From Psychrobacillus sp. OK032 (lineage in GTDB: Bacteria; Bacillota; Bacilli; Bacillales_A; Planococcaceae), in contig NZ_FOGY01000015.1 of NCBI RefSeq assembly GCF_900111345.1, positions 1-32,210 of the forward strand: 32,210 nt of DNA, written 5' to 3'. Shown here piece after piece: positions 1 through 6,353 of the stretch. The position numbers and the translations under genes are program-made. Under the pieces are notes generated by a model. That model made no database searches. It saw only the letters and a program-made list of their open reading frames with translations, and was not told the DNA's origin. Each line of letters starts with the position of its first letter. The first letter of the stretch is position 1.

Positions 1-3
1 AAT

Positions 4-12
4 ACCTCCTTT
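4..12 (-). promoter_or_regulatory. RBS of a gene leaving the window on the left
   Basis: Read on the minus strand this is AAAGGAGGT, a near-perfect Shine-Dalgarno sequence. It implies a minus-strand gene whose start codon lies just outside the window. Nothing of its coding sequence is visible. Confidence 0.55.
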
Positions 13-146
13 TTGTTTTGTAAAGCTTATCCTTACATTTATAAACTATGATTTTAAAGCGAAAGGTGATTGTACAATTTGGTAATTGTAGATAAATTCG
101 ATTAATTTAGTAGTATTAAGTCTACATTCTCTCGTTTAAAATTAAA

Positions 147-353
147 TTGTTCTTAAAGAAAAGTAGTTTAGAAAAAAAGGTTGTTTTTAAGAAATTTTCA
201 ATATGGATTAGAAATTTGGAAAGAAATTTATTTCAAATAGATAACAATTTAAAGTCTGAATTATGGCTTGCTGAAAAAAAGAATGAAAGATTTGATGTTC
301 AGAAAGAGTGTGTAAGATGGGAAGTTTATAAAGAAGGTTGTTTTTGTGCTTAG
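147..353 (+). CDS. Doubtful 68-aa ORF
   Basis: An open frame starting with TTG and encoding a basic, charged peptide (residues such as LEKKVVFKKF and WLAEKKNERF) that ends in CFCA. No ribosome binding site precedes the start, and I do not recognise the sequence. It may be a gene remnant. The rest of 1-457 is AT-rich and holds no other supported feature. Confidence 0.2.
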   Translation: MFLKKSSLEKKVVFKKFSIWIRNLERNLFQIDNNLKSELWLAEKKNERFDVQKECVRWEVYKEGCFCA

Positions 354-457
354 AAGACGATTAACAATACACAGTTCGAACATAATGGGTGGATCTAAGT
401 TAAGATTTGGGACACACAAAATAAATTAACATAGGAATATTTACCATAAAAACTGCA

Positions 458-591
458 TTCAACTAACGGGTGCTTTAGTTAAAAAAGACCATCATATATT
501 GATAGTCTTTTTTTATGTCCAAAATAATAAGTAGCTTTCGGCAATCCATTGTGGAATGTTAAACTTAAACTAACGCAGCATTTTAGTTGTT
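458..591 (+). repeat. Intergenic repeat R1 (type 1, complete)
   Basis: Reference copy of the repeat family. It has a left arm from TTCAACTAACGGGTGC to TTTAGTT, then a hairpin whose arms are AGACCATCA and TGATAGTCT followed by a T-run (terminator-like). About 60 nt of conserved spacer follow (ATGTCCAAAA, CCATTGTGGAATG), and then the right arm CTTAAACTAACGCAGC to TTTAGTTGTTC. Type 1 copies carry the GACCATC/GATGGTC hairpin, type 2 copies a GGCTGCC/GGTAGC hairpin, and type 3 copies a GCTTTACTTC/AGTAAAGC hairpin. Confidence 0.9.
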
Positions 592-622
592 CTAACATTA
601 AGCGAAGCAAGGATGTGATTGA

Positions 623-1195
623 ATGTTTCAAGATGGATTTCCAATTTATTTGAGAGATGATGTGACTACAGCGGTTGGAATGATTCCACAAAAAACTTAT
701 AATAATGTCACTATTGATGTGTCCGAGGATACTATTCAATATTTTCAAGATAATGCCGTGATTAGATTTCCATATCGAATCTACTACATTGATAGTTCAG
801 ATGAAGTTATAGACAATTTAAGTCCACGACAAAAAATGATTTTGCATTGTATTTATTCAAGAAGTTGTGACGGGTTTGTTCGCCAAATGCATATTTATTC
901 GTTGCTTCAGATGGATTATGAAGACTGGGCTATTCCTTATATCGTAAAAATATGTGATGAATATGTCGTAGAAATATTAGAAATGACTTATGATATTTTA
1001 AAAGAGCAGGATACAGTACGGATAAAGAGATTTTGTCTTGAAAATATTGTGCCGTTTTGCAAAAGCTATAATAGAATGATTAGCTATTGGAACGAGTATT
1101 ACCGATATAGATACAATAATTTTCATAAATATATTGGAAGGAAGTTATTTAGAGATTGTTTTGGTTACTCTAAATCAATGGAACGCAGGGAGTAA
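623..1195 (+). CDS. Hypothetical protein, 190 aa
   Basis: The ATG is preceded by an AAGGATGTG-type ribosome binding site about 10 nt upstream. The product is soluble, with no signal peptide or membrane segment. It is rich in Tyr, Ile and Arg and contains a central stretch with SPRQKMILHCIYSR and CDGFVRQ, followed by a probably helical C-terminal half. Similar conserved hypothetical proteins are familiar in Bacillaceae, but I know of no function. It lies between repeat copies R1 and R2 with no promoter of its own visible, like most plus-strand genes here. Confidence 0.75.
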   Translation: MFQDGFPIYLRDDVTTAVGMIPQKTYNNVTIDVSEDTIQYFQDNAVIRFPYRIYYIDSSDEVIDNLSPRQKMILHCIYSRSCDGFVRQMHIYSLLQMDYEDWAIPYIVKICDEYVVEILEMTYDILKEQDTVRIKRFCLENIVPFCKSYNRMISYWNEYYRYRYNNFHKYIGRKLFRDCFGYSKSMERRE

Positions 1196-1202
1196 GGTGT
1201 TT

Positions 1203-1294
1203 GTGAAATTTTTCACTTAAACTAACGGGTGCTTTACTTCAAGAAGGGGTAAAGCCTTTTTTCTTATTGAACTAAAGCCGCAGTTTAGTTGAAC
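1203..1294 (+). repeat. Repeat R2 (type 3)
   Basis: Begins with the palindrome GTGAAATTTTTCAC, which in type 1 copies belongs to the right half, then the left arm AAACTAACGGGTGC. The terminator hairpin is GCTTTACTTC/GGGGTAAAGC followed by TTTTTTC, and the right arm is GAACTAAAGCCGCAG to TTTAGTTGAAC. The copy looks like a fusion of a type 1 right half with a type 3 unit. Confidence 0.88.
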
Positions 1295-1363
1295 AAGGAA
1301 CAGAAAAATTTTAAGAAATAATGATAAAATACAGCACACTATAAATTGATTGAGGTGTTCCAT

Positions 1364-1657
1364 TTGATAAACGAACGAAAGCCCACTGTGAAGATTGATG
1401 TAACAAATATTAAATCTTCAACAGAATTACATTTACTATTAAAAAAAATGCTTGGTTTCCCCAGTTATTATGGTGAAAATTGGGATGCTTTTTGGGATGC
1501 AATTACAGGACTTGTTGAACTACCAATGCAAATCCAATTCGTTGGATGGACATTCTTAGAAAGAAACTTACCATTTGATGCAAAAAGAATGAAAGAATGC
1601 CTAAGTGATTACAACGAAGAGGTTTATCTACCAAAATGTGATTTCTTATTCAACTAA
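1364..1657 (+). CDS. Barstar-family protein (ribonuclease inhibitor-like)
   Basis: About 97 aa from the TTG at 1364, chosen because GAGGTG lies 6 nt upstream; an upstream in-frame TTG at 1346 lacks a binding site. The protein matches the barstar family (PF01337): an N-terminal strand KIDVTN, a helix with ELHLLLKKML, then the hallmark FPSYYGENWDAFWDAITG and a following hydrophobic strand LPMQIQFVGW. Known barstars bind and block barnase-type RNases as antitoxins or immunity proteins. No RNase gene is adjacent, so this is an orphan. Its TAA stop is formed by the left arm of repeat R3. Family assignment is firm; the partner is unknown. Confidence 0.9.
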   Translation: MINERKPTVKIDVTNIKSSTELHLLLKKMLGFPSYYGENWDAFWDAITGLVELPMQIQFVGWTFLERNLPFDAKRMKECLSDYNEEVYLPKCDFLFN

Positions 1658-1725
1658 CGGGTGCTTTGCTTCAAGAAGGAGTAAAGTTTTTTTCTTATTG
1701 AACTAAAGCAGCAGGTTAGTTTAAG
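1648..1725 (+). repeat. Repeat R3 (type 3)
   Basis: ATTCAACTAACGGGTGC left arm, hairpin GCTTTGCTTC/AGGAGTAAAG with a T-run, right arm GAACTAAAGCAGCAGG to TTAGTTTAAG. The stop codon of the barstar gene is inside the left arm. Confidence 0.9.
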
Positions 1726-1743
1726 TGTAAGTGGGGGAAAATT

Positions 1744-1947
1744 TTGAACTGGATAAAAATGTCGTTATATATTGTAGCATTATTGCTGTATACCATAGTT
1801 TTATTAAAAAATAATAGACTACGTAAAGTCGTTAACACAGAACCAAGTGAAGAAATTCTTAGAAGTAAAGTAAAAAAAAGTTCAAATATACAGATTGCGT
1901 TAACAATCCTTGCAATAATTTTTTCAATAATTGCTGTTTTTTTATAG
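1744..1947 (+). CDS. Small two-helix membrane protein, 67 aa
   Basis: TTG start with a GGGGG purine tract 7 nt upstream, 19 nt after repeat R3. Two hydrophobic helices (about residues 6-22 and 48-66) flank a basic, polar loop containing KVKKSSN. I recognise no family. The size and isolation between two repeats suggest an accessory cassette-like gene of unknown role. Confidence 0.6.
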   Translation: MNWIKMSLYIVALLLYTIVLLKNNRLRKVVNTEPSEEILRSKVKKSSNIQIALTILAIIFSIIAVFL

Positions 1948-1990
1948 TTATAATGTGATAACTAGGGTAAAAGGAGTAAAGAATTTCTTC

Positions 1991-2078
1991 TTCAACTAAC
2001 GGGTGCTTTAGTTAAACAAGTGGTTGCCTGTAAGGGTAGCTTTTTCTTATTGAGCTAACGAAGCAGGTTAGTTGAAGA
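1991..2078 (+). repeat. Repeat R4 (type 2)
   Basis: TTCAACTAACGGGTGC left arm, then TTTAGTTAAACAAG, the hairpin GGTTGCCTGTAAGGGTAGC followed by TTTTTC, and the right arm GAGCTAACGAAGCAGG to TTAGTTGAAG. Confidence 0.9.
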
Positions 2079-2115
2079 GTGTTGTTTAACTTGTGTTCAA
2101 CAATCGGGCCAGATT
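2066..2115 (+). repeat. 50-nt direct repeat, copy 1 (R4 right arm plus second motif)
   Basis: The end of R4 continues into GTGTTGTTTAACTTG and then TTCAACAATCGGGCC. The same 50 nt recur at 3179-3228 with a single mismatch (A to T). The tail carries the second conserved intergenic motif of the window, TTCARCAATCGGGC. Confidence 0.85.
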
Positions 2116-2160
2116 ATTGCATAATTTTCACATAAATACTCTGAAAGGAGATGCTGGTAG

Positions 2161-2399
2161 TTGTTTCAGAACACAGACGATAATTACAAAAAATACTTTG
2201 GAAAAGATTTTTTATTCTATTTACTCCAATTTTCTTAATCGGTATTATTTCCGAGCCTTATATATCTAATAATCCCTTTTTTGAACTCGAAGATTATGGG
2301 GCATTTATTTTCTTTTTACTGTTTTATGCCCTTGTTTTGGGTGGAATTTCAGCTTTCATCATTTCATTTGCTTGGAGATTAAAACAATCAAAGGAATAG
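2161..2399 (+). pseudogene. Frameshifted small membrane protein gene
   Basis: A TTG start at 2161 has AAAGGAG about 10 nt upstream and opens a frame beginning MFQNTDDNYKKYFGK, which then runs into a stop. The neighbouring frame continues from the same point as RFFILFTPIFLIGIIS, followed by a second hydrophobic helix (FFLLFYALVLGGIS) and a basic end RLKQSKE, closing at 2397-2399. Adding one A to the AAAA tract near 2201-2205 would join both parts into one protein of about 80 aa with two membrane helices. It is a fresh pseudogene or a sequencing error. No family recognised. Confidence 0.6.
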
Positions 2400-2405
2400 T
2401 TTTGT

Positions 2406-2469
2406 ACTTACTTCAAGAAGGAGTATAGCCTTTTATCTTATTGAACTAACGAAGTAGGTTAGTTGAAGA
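2406..2469 (+). repeat. Repeat R5 (type 3, left arm degraded)
   Basis: The left arm keeps only ACTTACTTCAAG. The hairpin with AGGAGTATAGCC and a T-rich tail is weakened. The right arm GAACTAACGAAGTAGG to TTAGTTGAAG is intact. Confidence 0.8.
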
Positions 2470-2509
2470 TGATATAATTAAATAAATCTGATTTATATTA
2501 AGGAGACTA

Positions 2510-2774
2510 ATGGTGTTGGATGCAAAATGTATTAAATTCTATGGATTCGGTAGTCCTAAAGACGTTTTAAAAGTTGAAGATAAAAGCATTGAACCACCAA
2601 AAGATAATGAAGTCCTTGTTCGAATGTTAGCACGTCCTATCAATCCTTCTGACTTATTACCGATTAGAGGGGCATATTCTCATCGGATTTCATTACCAAA
2701 TATTCCTGGTTATGAAGGAGTTGGAATTGTAGAAGATGTCGGTTCTTTAGTTTCTTCTTTTCTTATTGGTAAAC
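2510..2774 (+). pseudogene. 5' fragment of an MDR-family dehydrogenase/quinone reductase
   Basis: ATG behind AAGGAG. About 88 residues of the medium-chain dehydrogenase N-terminal GroES-like domain (PF08240) are present: IKFYGFGSPKDVLKVED, the substrate-side NPSDLLPIRG and the GYEGVGIVEDVG motif. The similarity stops at LIGKR, where an IS3-family remnant begins, so the whole nucleotide-binding half is missing and the fragment cannot be functional. It is not a copy of the intact MDR gene at 8065. The gene was probably truncated by a deletion adjoining the IS. Confidence 0.85.
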
Positions 2775-3040
2775 GAAGAAATATTAAATCTGCTTGCCGT
2801 TTTTAGAAAAGAAGCACCTGTTTCGCTCATAAAATTAAGTACGTCTAGTTTAAACCCAGAAGAGTAACTTGTATAGCTTTTCTTAAAACCCTTTTTACCC
2901 TGTGCCTCAAATAATTTCACCCAAGTAGCGACTTGAGATTTAGCTGCACCAATACTTTCTGCGATGGTTTGATAGCTTTCGTTTCCAGTTAAATAGCGTT
3001 CCACCGCTTGTAATTTAACTTCTACTGTATATTTAGACAT
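2775..3040 (-). pseudogene. IS3-family transposase orfA, 3' truncated
   Basis: About 87 aa of an orfA-type protein: MSKYTVEVKLQAVERYL, then a first helix-turn-helix (YQTIAESIGAAKSQVATWV), a linker GKKGFKKSY, and a second DNA-binding segment (FKLDVLNFM to TASRFNIS). The following residues come from foreign DNA at the left junction. Complete orfA proteins usually continue with a leucine zipper and a programmed frameshift into orfB, both absent here. Confidence 0.85.
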
Positions 3041-3091
3041 AAAAACACCCCGTAAATGTTAGTTGGTGTCTAACATTTACGGGGCAGTTCA
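2775..3091 (-). mobile_element. IS3-family insertion sequence remnant
   Basis: Contains the start of an IS3-type orfA on the minus strand (from 3040) and the terminal region. The end carries a 15-bp inverted repeat whose arms, CCCCGTAAATGTTAG and CTAACATTTACGGGG, face each other across 7 nt. Read inward from 3091, the tip begins TGAACTGCCCCG, typical of IS3-family ends. The other end, the rest of orfA and all of orfB (the DDE transposase) are missing. The element cuts repeat copy R6 on its right and abuts the truncated dehydrogenase on its left. Confidence 0.85.
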
Positions 3092-3190
3092 TTTTTTCGA
3101 TGGTCTATTTTTACGTTCAAAACATCACGTAAATTTGGGTGATCCATTGTGAAATGATACACTTAAACTAAAGGGGCGGGTTAGTTGAAG
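3092..3190 (+). repeat. Repeat R6 (type 1, left half replaced by IS3 remnant)
   Basis: Starts inside the terminator hairpin (TTTCGATGGTCTATTTT), keeps the spacer with CCATTGTGAAATGATACAC, and ends with right arm TTAAACTAAAGGGGCGG to TTAGTTGAAG. The left arm and half of the hairpin are lost at the IS end. Confidence 0.88.
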
Positions 3191-3228
3191 AGTGTTGTTT
3201 AACTTGTGTTCAACTATCGGGCCAGATT
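3179..3228 (+). repeat. 50-nt direct repeat, copy 2
   Basis: Same as 2066-2115 except for one base. It ends in TTCAACTATCGGGCC followed by AGATT. The rest of 3229-3485 holds no gene. It contains two palindromes, TAATGTG/CACATTA (3331-3337 and 3349-3355) and AGAACTAATGTTCT (3372-3385), which may be regulatory for the VOC gene. Confidence 0.85.
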
Positions 3229-3485
3229 TTGGAGGAGCTTTTTCAGGCAATAAGATATACGCATAATAAAATAAAGAAAAAATGTTATAAGAAAAATGTG
3301 GTTATTAATTAAATAAAGGGCAAGATATTTTAATGTGGTGCTTCCATACACATTAATATGTGATATTATTAAGAACTAATGTTCTGTGTGCAAAAACTAA
3401 CCATTAGTAAATGAGATTTACATTTAATGAAAAACTTAATTGGCATAGCATTCTCGTCAGTAATTTCCACAGGAGGTAATAAAAA

Positions 3486-3902
3486 ATGGCATTCACATCC
3501 AAAAATATCTTTATCAATTTATCAGTAAAAGACGTGAACAAGTCCACCAATTTTTTCAAGGAGATAGGTTTTGAGTTCAACCCACAATTCTCCGATGAGA
3601 CCACATCTTGTATGATCATCAGCGACAATATCTTGGCTATGATAATGATTGAAGAACGATTCAAAGGATTTAGTAAGAAGGAAATTGTGGATACTACTAC
3701 TTCTGCCGAAGCAATTCTCAGCTTTTCAGCTGAAAGTCGGGTTCAAGTGGATGAGATAGTAAATAAGGCACTGTCGTCTGGTGGTACATCTTTTAGTGAG
3801 CCTCAAGATCATGGATTTATGTATGTATGGGGGTTTCAGGATTTAGACGGTCATTTATGGGAAGTTGCTTATATTGATGAAAGTGCAATTAATCAAGAAT
3901 AA
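3486..3902 (+). CDS. VOC-superfamily protein (glyoxalase/bleomycin-resistance fold)
   Basis: 138 aa, ATG behind AGGAGGT at ideal spacing. The sequence has the vicinal oxygen chelate layout: a first beta-alpha-beta module (IFINLSVKDVNKSTNFFKEIGFEFN), a central part with SFSAESRVQVDEIVNKALSSGG, and a C-terminal FQDLDGHLWEVAYID, where the Glu of WEV is the usual last metal ligand. The first-strand metal ligand is not an obvious His or Glu, so activity is uncertain. Members include glyoxalases, dioxygenases and drug-binding resistance proteins; the substrate cannot be read from sequence. A strong terminator follows at 3947. Confidence 0.88.
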   Translation: MAFTSKNIFINLSVKDVNKSTNFFKEIGFEFNPQFSDETTSCMIISDNILAMIMIEERFKGFSKKEIVDTTTSAEAILSFSAESRVQVDEIVNKALSSGGTSFSEPQDHGFMYVWGFQDLDGHLWEVAYIDESAINQE

Positions 3903-3946
3903 CTTTAAGGTTTAGAGTTAGTTTATTCAGGTTTAATATTCTAAGG

Positions 3947-3977
3947 GGTGATGCCTTAAAAGGTATCACCTTTTTTT
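3947..3977 (+). terminator. Intrinsic terminator after the VOC gene
   Basis: Nine-pair stem GGTGATGCC/GGTATCACC (one G-U pair) with a 6-nt loop, then seven T. Confidence 0.9.
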
Positions 3978-4176
3978 ATCTTTACCAATTAGAAATATGT
4001 GAAGTAATGGACTTAAAGTAAAGGGGGCTTGAATTGAATAAGCTTTACTTTTCTTCTTCAACTGCCATGAAAATTAAAATCTTCGATTTAGAGAAAAAGT
4101 CAATACGAAAGCAGACGCGGCTCATTTGTTTTTAAAAAATTGCAGCGCCAAAATATGGATGGAATTAATTGTTGGA

Positions 4177-5445
4177 TTAGGAGGCATTTGGTTCAGTAAT
4201 TGTAACGTTGTAACCTAAGTTTTCAAGTCTTCGAATAGAATATCGTACAATCGATTGTTCTTTTTGCTTGTCAAAGTTATCTTCACCTAAATCTCCTATT
4301 ATCTCTTTGCGGGTTAAGAGATAATAGGAGATTCTTAAAATGGCATGAGCGACAGCTACTCCTGCATGCTTTTTACCTTTTCGAGATGCAGTACGTCTAT
4401 ACAATGCTCCTAGATATGTTTTGGAACCTTTGACAGAATGAGCGGCTTCTATTAAAGCAGATTTCAAATATTTATTTCCTTTTTTCATGTTGGTTGATTT
4501 TCGCTTACCGGCACTCTCATTATGTCCAGGTGTTAATCCTGCCCAGGAACATAAGTGAGCCGCACAGGGAAATTGTTTCTCCACATCAGTTCCGACTTCA
4601 GCTATAATCTGTTCCGCCATACGAGTGGCAATGCCAGGGATAAATCCAACCGTTCAATATCTTCTTGATGGGAGGATAATCTAGTAGCCACCTCTTGGTT
4701 TAGCAGCTCAACCTGCTCAGATAAAAAATCAATATGAGTTAGAATGGTTTTTATTATTAACCGTCGATGTTTATTTGATATACCCACGAAGGGCGAGTTC
4801 AAGTTCAGTCTTTTTTTTCTTCATTGATCGTCGAGCTAAACCTGCTAATTTTTCTGGATCGTCTTCGCCATCGGCGATGGCACGAAGCATATCAAGCGCT
4901 GAAACTCCCATGATGTCGGAGACAACGGAGCCTAGTTTGATATTCGCTCCTTCTAAAACCTTTTGAATCCGATTATGTTGTCTAGCACGCTCTTCAATAA
5001 TACTTCGGCGATATCGAACTAACTCTCGTAGTTCTCGCTGATTTCTGTCTGGGATGAAACTTGCTTTGAGTAGACCGTGACGAAGAAGTTTGGCAATCCA
5101 TTCGGCATCCTTCACATCGGTCTTGCGACCTGGTACTGCTTTCATATGTTGAGCATTGACTACTAAAAACTCAATACTCTCCGCTTCTAGTAAGTTAACA
5201 ATAGGCTTCCAAAATACACCTGTACTTTCCATTGCTACGTGAGTACAACCATGCTCCTTAATCCAGTCAATTAACTGTAATAGAAATACAGTTTTAGTGG
5301 AAAACGTTTGAATCACCTTTCCTTTTGGTGTCATAATACATGCGGTAATGGAATCTTTATGGACGTCCATTCCACATGCGCGTTCAATGATTACTCCCAT
5401 TGTAATCATCATTTCTACGGCAAATAGTATTGGAGGCTGGTGCAA
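4177..5445 (-). pseudogene. IS110-family transposase (DEDD), two frameshifts
   Basis: Three overlapping frames together give one full-length IS110 transposase. The N-terminal RuvC-like DEDD domain (PF01548) shows GMDVHKDS, AMESTGVFW and KTDVKDAEWIAKLL, so all acidic residues are present. The middle is a coiled linker. The C-terminal Transposase_20 domain (PF02371) has WAGLTPGHNESAGKRKS with the expected serine. Frame breaks lie near 4771-4802 (after LELALRG) and near 4620-4645 (after ERLD). Each is repaired by one base. The likely start is the ATG at 5400 (MGVIIERACGMD), not the one at 5445. The element cannot transpose without help unless the frameshifts are sequencing errors. Confidence 0.9.
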
Positions 5446-5600
5446 TAACCAGAGTAGGATTAATCTCCCATGAGTGCTTCCCGTAAGGGAGCGACAGTCT
5501 GTGATGCACCGTGGTCGTTGGAGTCAGACTAACGGAAGGGCTCTATGGCACCATAGTTCATCGACCTTCTTCTCCTAGCCGTAGTATCCTATACCCGTTC
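5434..5600 (-). ncRNA. Candidate bridge RNA of the IS110 element, copy 1
   Basis: Noncoding end upstream of the transposase, where IS110 elements encode a bridge RNA pairing with donor and target. Read on the plus strand, CTCCCATGA (5465-5473) matches the element's other end (CTGCCATGA at 4062, one mismatch; exact in the second copy), suggesting a donor guide. ACTAACGG (5528-5535) matches the target arm AACTAACGGG, suggesting a target guide. It sits in a domain closed by GGTCG/CGACC with an inner CTATGG/CCATAG hairpin. Exact RNA ends are not determined. Confidence 0.75.
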
Positions 5601-5653
5601 TGTACAATTTTCATCCTCTGTGGTGTAGCGCTGGTTTTGCGCTACATGGATGG

Positions 5654-5780
5654 CTAACGGGTGCTTTAGTTAGACAAGACCATCATCTCGATGGTTTATT
5701 TTTTTATCCGAAACATCAAGTAGATCTCAAAAATCATTGTGAAATGGTACACTTAAACTAACGACTCAGTTTAGTTGAAT
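5654..5780 (+). repeat. Repeat R7 (type 1, split by IS110)
   Basis: Resumes with CTAACGGGTGCTTTAGTT, then hairpin GACCATCATCTCGATGGT with a long T-run, spacer with CATTGTGAAATGGTACAC and right arm TTAAACTAACGACTCAG to TTTAGTTGAAT. Its missing first bases, CTTCTTCAACT, lie at 4053-4063 on the far side of the IS. Confidence 0.9.
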
Positions 5781-5811
5781 AAGTATGTTATAAAAAAGGG
5801 GCAGTAATTTA

Positions 5812-6192
5812 GTGAAGAAATTAATGTTATCAATATTTGTTTTAATTGTTGTCTTTGTTGGAGGATGTTCTTCAGAAAGCTTTACAATAAAAAACTTAGA
5901 TAGAATCGATATTAATTAGCTGGAAAGTAAAACAGAGTTAAATTTAAATTAAAGAATTTCACTTACAGATTCAGTAGATATTAAAAACTTTATACAAGCT
6001 ATGAACAACTCAGAAATAAATGAAGGGTTGAATATTGAACCTAATTATCAAGTAGAATTAACCAATTCTGAAGGAGGCTTCTTCCTTTTATTAGACGAAA
6101 AACAAGGTAAATTAGTAAGGGAAAATGATGATGAAATAAGTTATATTCTTTCGAAGAAATCGGTGAAAGTGTTAAATGGTTTATTAAAGTAA
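5812..6192 (+). pseudogene. Decayed small lipoprotein gene (two in-frame stops)
   Basis: GTG start with AAGGGG upstream. The frame reads a signal peptide KKLMLSIFVLIVVFVGGC with a lipobox-like VGGC, whose Cys would be lipidated, then SSESFTIKNLDRIDIN. TAG (5917-5919) and TAA (5950-5952) interrupt the same frame, which then stays open to 6192 with DSVDIKNFIQAM, EPNYQVELTNSEGGFFLLLD and SYILSKKSVKVLNGLL. Without the stops it would be about 126 aa. Similar short lipoproteins with a C-terminal domain like this are common in Bacillaceae, function unknown. Its final TAA overlaps repeat R8. Confidence 0.75.
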
Positions 6193-6262
6193 CGCGTGAT
6201 TTAGTTAAACAAGTGGCTTCCTGTAAGGAGCTTTCATTGAACTAATGGTGCATTTAGTTGAA
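6187..6262 (+). repeat. Repeat R8 (type 2, degraded)
   Basis: AAGTAACGCGTGATTTAGTT left arm, shortened hairpin TGGCTTCCTGTAAGGAGC, right arm GAACTAATGGTGCATTTAG to TTGAAG. It holds the stop codon of the decayed lipoprotein gene. Confidence 0.8.
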
Positions 6263-6353
6263 GATGGGAATGGGAGATTTTAATGCCCGATTTGACACAA
6301 ACTGAACATTAAAAGAGTAAGTATTACTATATATTTTTTAATCATCAGTGATT

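Larger units (their letters stand above)
4062..5655 (-). mobile_element. IS110-group insertion sequence (transposase frameshifted) inserted in a repeat
   Basis: About 1.6 kb including the flanking CT dinucleotides at 4062-4063 and 5654-5655. Joining the outer flanks gives CTTCTTCAA-CT-AACGGGTGCTTTAG, the uninterrupted left arm of the repeat, so both boundaries are fixed by the empty-site sequence. The transposase reads on the minus strand. The long noncoding end (5446-5653) lies upstream of it, as in the IS110 rather than IS1111 subgroup, and the downstream end is short (4064-4176). No terminal inverted repeats, as expected for the family. The CT pair would be the core dinucleotide. Confidence 0.9.

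Noticed and set aside
540..570. A promoter carried by the right half of type 1 repeats
   Set aside because: TTGTGA and TACACT-like hexamers occur but never at 16-18 nt spacing, so no consistent promoter could be built.
479..748. 89-aa minus-strand ORF across R1 and the start of the 623 gene
   Set aside because: It has no ribosome binding site and runs through the repeat hairpin; antisense artefact.
3404..3664. 86-aa minus-strand ORF opposite the VOC gene
   Set aside because: It overlaps a well-supported gene with a good RBS and has no family features.
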